Notes under the pieces: model-generated
What the model saw: only the letters and a program-made list of their open reading frames with translations
What the model was told of the DNA's origin: nothing
Database searches by the model: none
Translations under genes and position numbers: made by a program
NCBI GenBank assembly: GCA_049999805.1
Contig: JBNGIO010006345.1
Coordinates: forward strand, 112,093 to 176,092
Source of the DNA: Folioceros fuciformis
Lineage: Eukaryota > Anthocerotophyta > Anthocerotopsida > Anthocerotales
Length of the DNA stretch: 64,000 bases
Direction of reading: 5' to 3'
In this document: positions 20,674-32,287 of the stretch, in pieces
Layout of the letters: every line of letters starts with the position of its first letter
Position numbering within the stretch: position 1 is the stretch's first letter

Positions 20674-23418
20674 ATGACTTCCAGTTTTAGAACTTTATTG
20701 GGGAGTAGGAAAATTGTGGCCCTGATGGCTGGCAGACGGTTGGATCCTCCGTGGGTGGAGCCTATAACGTACGCTTTGGAAGCAAGGGACAGAAACCTGC
20801 CGGGACACCGAGTGTACTGCAATCTCTATGGCGCACCATTCTTGCATAGGTGGTATTCTGAGTTTTGGGACTGGGGAAACAGTGATCTTGCCCCCGTGGA
20901 TTCACGGCTGATGATGGAGATGAACTCGTCACATGCATCCAACTACGTGGCCAAACTGTGTCGGCAGGGGCAACTTGCTGAAGCGATATACGCTGTGGAC
21001 AATATGCATCAGCGAGGGGCTAATGTCAACGCCAAGGTGTTGTATTGTCTTCTGAAGTGTTGCTCCATCAAGGAAGATCTGGCAGCTGGAATGCGTATAC
21101 AATCGCTTGTCGTGGAGTGTGGGTTTAGGACGAGTGTTTTTCTGGCCAACCAGCTGATTCGGATGTTTGCTGCATGTGGAAGTTTGGCAGCAGCAAACGA
21201 TGTATTCTGTCAACTTCCTGCACCAGACGTGTTTGCATGGGCTACCATCATAGGAGCGCATGCCAAGCTTGGAAGAGGTGAGCTGGCAATCCGACTCTAT
21301 CATCGAATGCAAGATTCAGGTGTGCCACCGAATGACTATGTTTTTGTCAGTGCTCTCAAGGCATGTGCCAGCATAGCAGCAGTGTCTCAGGGCCAGCTTA
21401 TCCATGTTCATGTCGTCAGAAGTGGTTTTGAGTCCAATGTTTTTGTCGGGAACACTCTCATTCACATGTATGCTAAATGTGGGAGCCTTTATGATGCTCG
21501 CAGAGTGTTTGACAAACTATCATCAAGGAATCTGGTGTCGTGGTCAACTATCGTAGCTGCATATGCCCATCATGGTCACGGGCAAGAAGCAATCCTTCTG
21601 TTTGAGCAGATGCAAGAGCACGGCTTGCTTCCCGACAAAGTTACATTTGTCAATGCCCTGAAAGCGTGTACAGGGATGGGAGCCCTGCAAAACGGTAAGC
21701 AGATCCACTCTCAGATTATAGAACGTGGCTTCCAGTCGGATTCGTTTATTGGCAGCACTCTTGTCAATATGTATGCGAGGTGTGGAAGCATTGAGGATGC
21801 TCGCGATGCATTCGATGCCATTTCAAGTAAGGATCAGGTTTCATGGAACGCTATGGTTGCAGGCTATGTTCAGCAAGAGCGTGGGCGAGACGCCTTGAAT
21901 CTGTTTTGGCAAATGCAGAGGGAAGGAACGAGTCCAGACACGGCTACCTTAGTGAGCATCTTAGGAGCCTGTGCCAACCTAGCAGCTCTGGAACCTGGGC
22001 AGCTTATTCATAACAGGTTGGAAAAGAGTGACATTGCAGCCAATGCAGCCATTGGCAGCATCCTAATTGACATGTATGCCAACTGCGGAAGTTTGTTGCT
22101 TGCTCGTGCAGTCTATGATAGATTGGCAACAAAAGATAGGTTTTCTTACACTGCAATGATAACTGCGTGTGCTAGGCTCAACGGAAGCCAGGAGGCTTTC
22201 CAATTATTCTATCAAATGCAATGTGAAAGCATGCAACCTGATAAAATCACCGTTGTCAGTATGCTTAAAATATGTACCAGCTTAGGAGCTTTCGATCAGG
22301 GCAGGCTCTTGGACCGATATGTCACTGAACTTGGACTGGAAGCGGACAGTTTCGTTGGCAGTGCTCTGATTGATATGTATACTACCTGCGGGAGCCTGCA
22401 GAGGGCCCGGGTGGTTTTTGATAGACTTTCACCTAAGGACTTGGTCTCCTGGAGTTCAATCTTGAAAGGGTATGCTCAGAATGGGGATGGTGAAGATGCC
22501 CTTCACCTTTTCTATCAAATGGAGCAGTATGATCTATATCCCAACAAAGTGATCATCAGCTGTATCCTGCAGGCATGTTCCAGCATAGCTGCCCTGGCTC
22601 AAGGAAAGCAGATTCATGCTCAGGTTGTTAAACTCGGATTGGAGTCTGATGTAACTGTGGGCAATGCACTTATCAACATGTATTCTAAGTGTGGGGTTCT
22701 TGAGGATGCGCGGAAGGTATTTGACAAAATGCAAACTCCTGATATAGTGTCATGGAACTCAATGTTTGCAGGTTACGCACTGGATGGGCAAACAGACAGT
22801 GCCTTCAAACTCTTCCAGCAAATGCAGCAGGAAAGCGTTCAACCAGACAAAATCACCTTCCTTTGCTTGCTGGCCACCTGCAGCCATGCGGGTTCACTCG
22901 ATGAGGGCTATACTCTGTTCCACTCCATGTCCACAGACCATGGTGTTAGCCCTGACATGAGCCACTATGCATGCATAGTTGACCTCCTCTGTCGGGCTGG
23001 CCATCTGCATGCAGCCATGGACTTCATCAAACAAATTCCTGACTCAGCTGACGATATCGTGTGGATGTCTATGCTGGGAGCCTGCCGGGCGTATGGTGAT
23101 GTCGAGCTTGGGATGCTAGCATTCAAGTCTATCATCGAGTTGGACCCTCAAAACACAGCTGCGTATATACTTATGTCCAGCCTGTACGCTGCAGCAGAGA
23201 GGGATGAGGAAAGTCTCGATGTCAGACGAATGATGCACAGCCTAAGCTCCAAGAAGAAGCCGGGGCGGACATGGATGGAAGTCGAGAATCACGTTTACAC
23301 GTTTATGGTCGAAGATGCGCACCACCCTGAGAGGAGAAGAATATATGCCGAACTTAACAGGCTGCATGACAGGTTGTCAGCTTGCCCCGACCTGACAACT
23401 CCAAGCACCTGCCGATGA
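20674..23418 (+). CDS. PLS-class PPR protein ending in E1-E2, no DYW
   Basis: Intronless, 914 aa from ATG 20674. About twenty PPR motifs of P, L and S type run from residue 100 on, with the typical LIxMYAKCGSxxxARxVFD and VSWSxxxxxYAxxG texts. The end has an E1-E2 region closing with KKKPGRTWMEVENHVYTFM and then only about 45 residues; the DYW deaminase domain is absent. Established knowledge: such proteins bind a specific organelle RNA and recruit editing activity from another protein. The N-terminus before the repeats is basic and could target mitochondria or plastids. The RNA target is unknown; it could be read from the fifth and last residues of each motif. Confidence 0.93.
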   Translation: MTSSFRTLLGSRKIVALMAGRRLDPPWVEPITYALEARDRNLPGHRVYCNLYGAPFLHRWYSEFWDWGNSDLAPVDSRLMMEMNSSHASNYVAKLCRQGQLAEAIYAVDNMHQRGANVNAKVLYCLLKCCSIKEDLAAGMRIQSLVVECGFRTSVFLANQLIRMFAACGSLAAANDVFCQLPAPDVFAWATIIGAHAKLGRGELAIRLYHRMQDSGVPPNDYVFVSALKACASIAAVSQGQLIHVHVVRSGFESNVFVGNTLIHMYAKCGSLYDARRVFDKLSSRNLVSWSTIVAAYAHHGHGQEAILLFEQMQEHGLLPDKVTFVNALKACTGMGALQNGKQIHSQIIERGFQSDSFIGSTLVNMYARCGSIEDARDAFDAISSKDQVSWNAMVAGYVQQERGRDALNLFWQMQREGTSPDTATLVSILGACANLAALEPGQLIHNRLEKSDIAANAAIGSILIDMYANCGSLLLARAVYDRLATKDRFSYTAMITACARLNGSQEAFQLFYQMQCESMQPDKITVVSMLKICTSLGAFDQGRLLDRYVTELGLEADSFVGSALIDMYTTCGSLQRARVVFDRLSPKDLVSWSSILKGYAQNGDGEDALHLFYQMEQYDLYPNKVIISCILQACSSIAALAQGKQIHAQVVKLGLESDVTVGNALINMYSKCGVLEDARKVFDKMQTPDIVSWNSMFAGYALDGQTDSAFKLFQQMQQESVQPDKITFLCLLATCSHAGSLDEGYTLFHSMSTDHGVSPDMSHYACIVDLLCRAGHLHAAMDFIKQIPDSADDIVWMSMLGACRAYGDVELGMLAFKSIIELDPQNTAAYILMSSLYAAAERDEESLDVRRMMHSLSSKKKPGRTWMEVENHVYTFMVEDAHHPERRRIYAELNRLHDRLSACPDLTTPSTCR

Positions 23419-24399
23419 GATTCCCTGCCCAAGCAAATTGCTTTGGAAACACTTCCCTGCAGAGGCATATGGAACACGTTTCCTGTCTCAGGCCGGGTTT
23501 GCTAAACGTAGGGGATGATGCTGGGAAGCCACTTGTTCATCGTGTCGGCTATGTCGTGAGGCGTTCACTATGCAAGTAGCCTGGGTATGGAGCAGAGGGA
23601 GCCAGCCTCCTCTGTTTCACAGCGCTCTATTGGGCTCGAGGATCTTTTGGCCTAGAAAGATACTTGAGTGGGTTATCACGCCGACAACAGCACAGGGAGA
23701 TGCATTGATAACGTTGGCTGCTGGACAATTCTCTTCCTCCGATTTACATTGGAACTGCTCAAAGTACGAATGTTTGAGGAACTGCCGAAGATGCCGACAT
23801 ACAAACACACGTATGATGCACGCCAAAAATAAACGATTACCCTTGTATACTAATTCTGTAAAATGAACTTGACTTCCAACGCGTCACTATTCCATTCAGC
23901 CACTCTTCTCCAACTGGAATCAGGCCACGTCTCCACTGGAAGAGCACTGCAGTGTCTTCTCCAAACTGGGCATGAAGATGTCTTCCCGAGCTCCAATCGC
24001 AGTAGCCAACATTTGCACATGCCTGTAGGGGAACGATATGCCTCCTCCTTGCACAACCCTCGAGGGACAAAGGGCATCCTGTAGCACCACCTCTCTCTCT
24101 CACGCACACATTTTAATGGAAGTCAGAGCTACCTGTCTAGCAGCCTGGGATATTGGAAGACCATTTCCGTGAGAGAGGTTCTGTCCCTGTTTGTGAACAC
24201 AATACACCAGGGTAACTCTCGAGGCAGCCATGAAGCTGCAGCCGCTGTTGGAGATGGATCATCGATTTCACGCGCAACAGCGCTTCCTCAAGATGCATCT
24301 GTCCAGTTACGACTTTACATCCCTGTATGTGACTCAGATGTTACAGAGCTTGCTTTACTAGTTCGTCCTCCTTTGCTGTGACCCTTAAGGGAATCCTAG
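23419..24399. other. Gap: PPR 3' side and repeat copy A
   Basis: Apart from the repeat copy no gene is recognised. Open frames are short and differ between the two copies of the repeat, which argues against coding. Confidence 0.5.
23755..24275. repeat. Diverged direct repeat, copy A
   Basis: This block matches 25590-26130 in the same orientation with many changes and indels. Shared parts include GAACTTGACTTCCAAC, CTTCCCGAGCTCCAA, GCCAACATTTGCACA, CCTCCTCCTTGCACA and CCAGGGTAACTC. No intact frame covers both copies. Confidence 0.7.
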
Positions 24400-25047
24400 T
24401 TAGGATCGGGTCCTAGTTAAGACTCTGTGCGGAAGCCGGCTGGTGGGGATGGCCCACAGTGGCTCAGCTCGAGGCAGGCTGATCTCAAACCTCTCAGATG
24501 TGTCTAGATCCTGAGAAGCCTGGGCTTCGGGCAGGTTCCATTCGCAGGCTTGCAGCAGCCTTGCAAGGCTGTAGTGCACCTGCGCTAGCGCCAGCTTCAT
24601 TCCTGGACAACTCCGTCTTCCAGATCCAAACGGCAGGCGATGGAAATGTTGGCCCCTGAAATCGACGTCAGCAGCAGCAGTCGGATGCAAGAACCTCTCG
24701 GGCAAGAATTCCAGCGGCCTCTCCCAAACTCCGTCCGTCCGCCCGATGCTCAACACGTTCACCAGGGTGATGGTGTTGGCAGGGTTGTCGTACCCGCTCA
24801 CTGCACATGCCCGGCCGCTCATGTGCGGCACCAACAGGGCTAGCGGCGGGTGGAGCCGGAGGGTCTCCTTCACTGCGGCCTGAAGGTATCGGAGTTCTGG
24901 GAGATCCGATTCCTGGACCAGCCGGTCGTTGCCTACCACGGCGTCCAGCTCGGAATCACACCAGGCATGGCACCATTCTTGCCCCAAGTCAGTCCATTTG
25001 AGGCTGTCTGAGATATGTGTACAAGGCACTTCATGGTTACAGCACAT
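24400..25047 (-). pseudogene. 5'-truncated cytochrome P450
   Basis: The frame codes for the C-terminal third of an A-type (CYP71-clan-like) P450: ELDAVVGNDRL, the K-helix KETLRLHP, LPERFL, and the heme loop FGSGRRSCPG with its cysteine ligand. The I-helix (AGTDTT), the C-helix and the membrane anchor are not found upstream on this strand. The ATG at 25047 opens a 30-residue lead that does not look like P450. Either it is a gene fragment or its 5' exons are too diverged for me to see. It lies between the two direct repeats. Pseudogene is the more likely reading because no spliced upstream exon with P450 motifs is found within 1.5 kb. Confidence 0.65.
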
Positions 25048-26760
25048 TGATGGGCTTAGGAAGCTGGTGGGTTACCTGATTGGCCAGGTGGAGTTGGGCC
25101 GTGCAGATACCGAAAGCGTTCCAGTCAGCATCCCTGGCTGGCATGCCTGCCACTCGTCATACCTTTTGTGAACGTGTACTTGAGTGCTTCTGTCCACGTT
25201 TCGTAAACAGTGAATTCTGCGATTCTCTTGGACCTGTGAGAAAATTCAGTTCTGTGCTTGTCGCAATTCTTGGCAGTAGATCAAGTCTGCTGAAGGACTT
25301 ACCGGCCTTCCTTCAGCGCCAACCAGGAGAGGGAAGCCACGCTGGACCATGGGAAAGACAACCTATGATGCGTGTTTTCTTCAGGGAGGTGAATGACGTA
25401 GTTGTTCACGACGTCGGGAGGTGAAGAATGGATTTCGTCGTGCACAATGCTGTATTAAAGGCAGTTGATTCGGTTGTGTTAAGATGAGATGTAGAACAAT
25501 CGCTCGTAGTAGAGAGGGCATTCTGGTTTAACTCGTGATCTTTACCCCATGTATTTCTCTTTGGCACATACAGAACGTCCCAGTTCAGAAAGTGCGAATG
25601 CTGGAGGTACTGCCGAGGATTTCGACACGCAAGTGCACATAGGATGTACAGACGAGCACAAGAGCACACACTCCTCTTGGTTGTGCGATCCATTAGTGAG
25701 TCTCTGTAAAAAGTTCCATAGAATGATAAACAGCTGTGTGAACTTGACTTCCAACACGTTAGTACACCATCCAGATACTCTTCTCCAACAAAGAGCAGGT
25801 CACAAGTCTTCACATGAAGAGCACTGCTGTGTCGTCTCCAATCTGGGCTCATATGAATCTGTCTTCCCGAGCTCCAAACCTGAGTTGCCAACATTTGCAC
25901 AGGCCTGCAGGAGGCTGCTGTGCCTCCTCCTTGCACAGCCGTCCAGAGACGAAGGGCATCCTGCAGCACCACATCTCTCTCTCTTCCACACACTTGCATG
26001 AAAGACAGCGAGCTATCCAGCGGCCTGGGATCCATCCTCTGGACGGCCATTTCCGTGAAAGTGTTTCTGTCCCGGTTGGCGAACGCTCTCACCAGGGTAA
26101 CTCCCCTGGCACCCATGAAGGTGCAGCCGCTGGGGTGCATGCAGCTGCGGAATTCCTTGTGCTGTTATCCACATCCATTTGAAGCCAGTAGCATTGTCAT
26201 CATGCTCCTCCAAGAGCAGTCAACAGCATTCTGCACTCCAGACAGTGGTTTAGATCGCTAGAATCTGCATGCCTGCTGACAAAGTAGCACGGTCAATGCA
26301 TACCCGATGAGGAACAAAAGAAGGGAAAAGTGCTACCGTACGGAAACTGTCTGCGGCTTTGTGTGCCTGTGCCCTGCAGGATTCACCAGACTAGCTGGTT
26401 GTGGTCCCGTTCATCGGAGGCTCAACTGGACATACAGTGTGCGCGTGCTGCGCAGTTTCACGACTGGTTAAACAATCTTGCTTGCATCGCACACTAGCTA
26501 GCCTCCTCTTGTCCTCTCTGCCGTCTGCTCCAGCACTGTCACTGTATGCTGGCTGGCTTCCGCCGTAGGCAACCACATCTCGAGGGAGGTGCTTTGCATT
26601 TGGTGGTGAGACCATCTTCTTGTCGTCTTGGGCGTGCGGCATTTGCTTGCACATCTGAATGCATCTGCACTGCCCGCATTTTTGTTGCGAATTGACGAAA
26701 CGGGGTGCTACTTTTGAAGAGCGGAGGGGAAAGGGAGAACGCTAGGGGTGAAGCGCACTC
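25048..26760. other. Gap with repeat copy B and IPMS upstream region
   Basis: No gene recognised. The long minus-strand frame 26140-25406 has no known domain and is broken in the other repeat copy. The right 400 bases should contain the isopropylmalate synthase promoter. Confidence 0.5.
25590..26130. repeat. Diverged direct repeat, copy B
   Basis: Counterpart of 23755-24275. The left ends share TGCGAATG-type text at about 25595 and the right ends lose similarity shortly after GCAGCCGCTG (about 26125). Copy B carries an insertion of roughly 60 bases near 25650-25720. Confidence 0.7.
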
Positions 26761-29700
26761 ATGGCGACTACGGCTGTTGTGGGTCTGGGCTGCGAGCAGC
26801 TTGCCAGCAGCAGCGCTGTGATTCGACCTAGAGGCCTCTCGCACTCCTCGGGGTCGTGTCTGGGATTCCTGCGGGCGGTTTTGCTGTCTCCCGTCCTGCC
26901 CACTTTCTCTGTTTGTTGCACTTCCCAGCCTCAGAGCTCCAGATGGAACATGGGAGCTGTCCGGGCCGATGGGGCCTCCAACGGCAGCAGCAGCAGCATC
27001 AGCAGCAGCCCGAGGAGGCGGCCCAAGTATATTCCCAACAAGATCGACGACCCCAACTATGTGCGCGTGTTCGACACCACGCTCCGGGACGGAGAGCAGT
27101 CGCCTGGGGCCACCATGACCAGCAAGGAGAAGCTGGACGTCGCGAGGCAGCTGGCCAGGCTAGGGGTGGATGTGATCGAGGCCGGGTTTCCCATCGCGTC
27201 CCCGGACGATCTGGAAGCCGTGCGTCAGATTGCCCAGGATGTGGGGAACAACGTGGATGATGAGGGCTACGTGCCGGTCATCTGTGGGCTTGCTCGGTGC
27301 AGCAAGCCGGACATCAATGCCGCGTGGGAGGCAGTGCGCCATGCCCTGCGGCCTAGAATCCATGTCTTCATTGCTACCAGCGAGATTCACCTCAAGCACA
27401 AGCTGCGCAAGTCGAGGGAGGAGGTCGTGCAGATTGCGGTGGAGATGGTTTCTTACGCTAAGAGTTTGGGATGCCAGGATATCGAGTTCAGCCCAGAAGA
27501 TGCTGGGAGGTGAGTGGTGTCGGGCGTTTGTTGTTGCTTGCACGCATTCCTTGCTGTTCTTTGGTGATGTGATTTGGGGGTTCGTGCTTCCATGGCAGAT
27601 CCGATCCCGAGTATGTTTATCATATTCTGGGGGAAGTGATCAAGGCTGGGGCCACCACCTTGAACATCCCCGATACCGTTGGGTATAATCTCCCAGGGGA
27701 GTACGGCCAGCTGATTTCCAACATTATTAAGCATACCCCTGGCTCTGAGAACGTCGTCTTCTCCACGCACTGCCAGAATGACCTGGGCCTGGCAACTGCG
27801 AATACTCTTGCAGTATGTCGTTAGAGCACTGTCCTCAACCCCTGCACAATCGTTCTCCTTTATCTTTGCTCTAATTGTAACGGCTTGCTTGTGTTCTTTT
27901 CCAGGGTGCCATTAACGGAGCAAGGCAAGTGGAGGTCACCATAAATGGGATTGGTGAACGTGCTGGAAATGCTTCTCTTGAAGAGGTGCTGGAACTGAGT
28001 TTCTTTCGCAAATCCAGCTAGTGAGCTGGTTCATCTGCTGTGTTGCATGCCGAGTACTGGCTCAGGACTAGGCACCTAACGCAAGAGGTTGTTTGTCTGG
28101 TTGTATCTTTGGTGATCGAGATACAGTGGTGCATTTTCAGGTTGTCATGGCGATAAATTGTCGAGGCCAACAGAAGATGAATGGACTCTATACTGGACTA
28201 ACCACAAAGCACATTGTTGTCACCAGCAGAATGGTCGGTTGACGAGACAGCTGTTGGAGACCCAACTCCTCCCTATCTTTGCTGGCAATGCGACCTTTCT
28301 TCTGTCGGTAAGTGATGAACTGTAGTGACTTCTTGTTTCCCTGTGCTCCTTCTAGGTGTCAGATTACACCGGCATGCCTGTGCAACCCCACAAAGCGATT
28401 GTTGGAGCAAATGCGTTTGCGCATGAAAGTGGCATTCACCAGGTAACTTCCACCTGTGATAGAAAACAGGCGTATGCAAGTTTCACGTGCTTATGGTTTA
28501 ATGTCTTATCTCATGTTCTGTACTGTCTTCTTAGGATGGAATGTTGAAATTCAAGGGCACATATGAAATTATCTCTCCTGAGGACATCGGGCTTGTTCGG
28601 GCTGACAGTTCTGGGATTGTCCTGGGAAAGCACAGGTAATCCAATCTGTGGTTCTGCTTGTCTTGATGCATCTGTATAGTCCGTGGTATGACCACTGCTT
28701 TAGAATGGTAAAATGACTCACCTCCGTGCTTTGTGCTAAACTGATAGCGGTCGACATGCACTGAGGGCCCGCCTGCTGCAGGTACTGTTAGGGACCTTAG
28801 CAGATGAAAAAGCCAGAATCTGGGGAATTTTTCCTTCTCCTCCGTGCATTAACTCCACTCACCCCTGTGCATGCATGTCATGTATAGCTTGGTTATGAGC
28901 TGGATGCGGCGAAGCTTGATGATGTATTCAAACGATTCAAGGCCGTTGCAGAGCAGAGGAAAGTAAGTGGAACTCGCGATTGAGCAGTCATAAATGTTTC
29001 CAGTCCCTGACTGATAGGAGTATTGGCTGCTGCAGTCACTGTCGAATGAAGATTTAGAGGCCCTTCTATCAGACGAAGTCTTCCAGCCGGCAGTGGTTTG
29101 GGCGCTTGGTGACCTGCAGGTGCTAATTTTTGGTGAAGCGTATCAGTCAGTGTAGTTTGTTGTCGGTTTCGAAATGTGATTATGGTTGACAGCTGTGGAC
29201 CTGTTTCTGTCTTGCCTAATGTGGGCTTGTTGAGCAGGTTGTATGTGGAACGGCTGGCTCGCCGGCTGCGACTGTCCAGCTCATTGGCCCGGATGGCTTG
29301 AAGAGAGTAGGATTCTCCACAGGCACGGGACCTGTTGATGCATCTTACAAGGCTGTGGATTCCATTGTCCAGGTGACAGCCTAACTACTGACATAGCGAA
29401 TAGCAATGGGTGACAAGACATCCCTTGTGATTCTTGGCTCAACTTGTGTCTGTGATTGTGCCGCAGATTCCAGTGACTCTCCTGGAGTATTCCCTCACCT
29501 CGGTAACAGAGGGCATTGATGCCATCGCGCATACACGAGTTCTGGTCCGCGGTTCAGGCACCCATGAAGCAACCCATGCACAAACAGGCGAACCTGTGCA
29601 ACGCACATTCAGGTTATTGGCTGAATCCTGTTGTTGTTGCATTCTTGAACTCATTTTAACAGATCTGGGCCTCCTGAAGCACGTGCTGCTTTCGGCTGTG

Positions 29701-29827
29701 CAGCGGCACAGGAGCCGGGGTTGATGTCGTGGTCTCCAGTGTGAGAGCCTACATCGGTGCTCTAAACAAGATGTTGGGCTTTGGAAGCGTTAAGTCATCT
29801 CCCTTAGAATCCAGAGTCTCTGTATAA
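26761..29827 (+). CDS. IPMS: 2-isopropylmalate synthase (leucine biosynthesis), plastid
   Basis: Twelve exons give 640 aa: 26761-27509, 27599-27812, 27905-27985, 28141-28233, 28356-28442, 28535-28635, 28748-28781, 28888-28962, 29036-29119, 29238-29372, 29467-29612, 29704-29827. It condenses acetyl-CoA with 2-oxoisovalerate in the first committed step of leucine synthesis. The N-terminal 90 residues, rich in Ser, Gly and Arg, look like a plastid transit peptide. Catalytic motifs are [18 protein letters not shown] and [17 protein letters not shown], followed by [14 protein letters not shown] text. Exons 10-12 code for the C-terminal allosteric domain (for example [15 protein letters not shown] and [17 protein letters not shown]), so leucine feedback control should be kept; methylthioalkylmalate synthases lack this part. 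Confidence 0.96.
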
Positions 29828-30337
29828 GATGGATTTCTGATCCAACATTACTGTGGTCTTGAGTCGATTCATCTCTCAAACCACTTCATTTTTGCCGAAG
29901 AAGTCATGTGATGGGATTTGCAGTGCTCGAGTTCCCAATGTATTTTCGTGTGCTTCTCTTTGAAGCTCCTGTTAATGCAAACGGAAGCAAGCTCCCCAAG
30001 AACGTGTCCACCATCCATATGATGCCCGCATTCTCTCCAATTTGAAGTCATTGTCTCCGTCGTCGTCGGCAGAGCGTGAGGCTGAAAGCATACCCATATT
30101 GCAGGTCGCAACGTCGAAGTCTGAAGACCCTTGACGTCGTAGTCCTGGAATCGGGACGATGGGTAGCGTCGTTTCCTTCCACTTCAAGACCCACCCACAA
30201 ACATACGCAAGGTCAAGGAGAACGCAAGTATATTAGGTTGTTGCCTTTCCCACTGGGAGGCCATGGACTGTGAGACCGCCGACAAAGTGAGGGTTATTGC
30301 AAGTTAAACCCGTGGCTCCGGATTGAAGGTCGCGACA
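29828..30337. other. Intergenic, IPMS 3' UTR and PBB promoter
   Basis: A 510-bp gap between two plus-strand genes. No further gene is seen. Confidence 0.5.
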
Positions 30338-31813
30338 ATGGCGCAAGGTCGTATGGAGGCGCCAGCCAAGGGCGGATTCAACTTTGATCTGTGCCGCAGG
30401 AATGCCATGCTCGAGAGCAAGGGTGTAAACATGCCAAAATTTCGCAAAACGGGCACCACCATCGTTGGCGTAGTGTACAAGGTTGGTACTGTCAATGAGC
30501 CTGAATTGATTGTCTAGGTTTTGCAGGCTGCTTTGGATTTGGCAGGGTGAGGTGAGGCCCTGAGGTATGGTGGTTTGGTGATCGTAGGATGGAGTGATCC
30601 TGGGAGCAGATACCAGGGCTACGGAGGGGGAGATTGTTTGCGACAAAAACTGCGAGAAGATTCATTACATCGCTCCCAACATCTACTGCTGCGGTGCTGG
30701 CACGGCCGCGGACACTGAAAATGTCACAGGTTTGGGTTCTTTTCTTCGCCTCGCTGTCTACTGAATCAAGAGTGAGCTCAGCTTAGGAGTATGGGTCAAT
30801 TTTGTGATTCTTCTCAGATATGATCAGCTCTCAGCTGGAGCTCCATCGGTATGCTACGGGTCGACAGTCTCGCGTTGTTACTGCCTTGACGTTGCTCAAA
30901 TCCCACCTCTTCGGGTAGGTTTGCTCACAATCGGCGCAATTGGAAGCTCGTCGTAATGACAGATCCTTATGACAGCTTGTTGATCTTACGGTTTCTACTG
31001 TTCCAGCTACCGAGGGATGGTCAGTGCTGCTTTGGTCTTGGGAGGCGTCGATGTAACCGGCCCTCATTTGCATGCCGTAAGTTGCTCTCTTGTGCGTGAC
31101 AGTTTAGGGCACGTGCAGATTGTGTATGGCAGCTCATTCTATGACTGGTCTCTCAGGTGTATCCGCATGGGTCGACGGATACCTTGCCGTTTGCAACGAT
31201 GGGGTCTGGTTCTCTCGCTGCTATGTCAGTGTTTGAATCCAGATACAAAGAGGAGATGACGGTAAGCTCTGCCATGACTTTACTTCGCTCTCTCAAGGAA
31301 TCTGCAAGCCGTAGCCCAACTTGGCGAATGGAATGTGTTTCAGCAAGAGGAAGCCATGGAGCTGGTATCAGACGCGATTTGTGCTGGTATTTTCAATGAC
31401 CTTGGGAGCGGGAGTAACGTGGACCTCTGCATCATCACCAAGGTAGGACAGTCCGCGCTTTCAAATAATTCATCTGTGTGTTGCTACATTTGCAACTCAT
31501 ATAAACCCCTCCGCATTTTTGAGCAGGGTGGGAAGGAGTATAAAAGGAACTACAAGCAACCCAATCCTCGTAGCTACAACCGTGTCACAGGCTACACCTT
31601 CGCGAAGGGACACACGCGTAAGATGACCTTTTCTCCTATTCCTCCTCGTTAGCTCATTGGCCACCTTTTATCAGCCTAGGTGCTGCATCTAACGGACCCA
31701 TTGTTGCACCGTGTCCTTGGGCAGCTGTTCTGACGACCAAAGTCACCCCTCTGCGGGAGAGAGTTACCGTCGTGGAAGGGGATGCGTTGGATGGGGAGGC
31801 CATGGAAGAGTAG
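30338..31813 (+). CDS. PBB: 20S proteasome subunit beta type-7 (beta-2)
   Basis: Eight exons give 278 aa: 30338-30481, 30588-30729, 30818-30914, 31007-31076, 31157-31261, 31344-31442, 31527-31617, 31725-31813. The start is ATG 30338; a longer frame begins with TTG. The first 39 residues are a propeptide ending MPKFRKTG, after which Thr40 ([11 protein letters not shown]) becomes the N-terminal nucleophile of the trypsin-like site. [30 protein letters not shown], and [14 protein letters not shown] are classic family blocks. The long C-terminal tail beyond DLCIITKGGKEY is normal for beta-2, which embraces beta-3. Active in nucleus and cytosol. Confidence 0.97.
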
Positions 31814-32287
31814 GCTTCGTTCTTCAGTTATCGTTTTTTTCGGTAGATGATTGATGCCTTGGAGGCGAGGGAACTTTCATGTAAAATTTTTGGAAACACC
31901 CGAGCTTTTCTCGGTTTCTCACTGACCTGGTGGAAGGGTGAGCCAGCACAATCGGTTGCTAAGCTTCTCACAAGCTGTCAAACACATCGAACAGTCTCCA
32001 CATGTTGCGTCTTCCGGACCGAGCGGGAGGAAGGCATTCGAAATGTTTTAGTCGAGAGAAAGTGCCCGTGAATTTTGCAATGCCGTGTAGACTGGACACC
32101 GACACATCGTATGTCTGCGATCTCTGCTCGCACCCGACACATGGTTTGGCGAGGAATCGCCTATCGTTTTGATGAGGAGGAGAAAGGACCAGGTCGCGAA
32201 TTTCCGACACCGGTGCAACGCTGCGCCCAGTGTCAGGTATGCTGCCAGATTGGAGGCTCGGGAATGAGACCGGGCCGCTAGATTGGC
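31814..32287. other. Intergenic, no gene recognised
   Basis: Short frames only; likely PBB 3' UTR and PPR promoter. Confidence 0.45.

Noticed and set aside
23755-26130. LTR retrotransposon with a captured P450
   Set aside because: The direct repeats have no visible TG/CA ends, no target-site duplication, and there is no gag, pol or primer-binding site between them.
25406-26140. Minus-strand gene of 244 residues
   Set aside because: No known domain, and the matching part of repeat copy A has stops and frameshifts in this frame.
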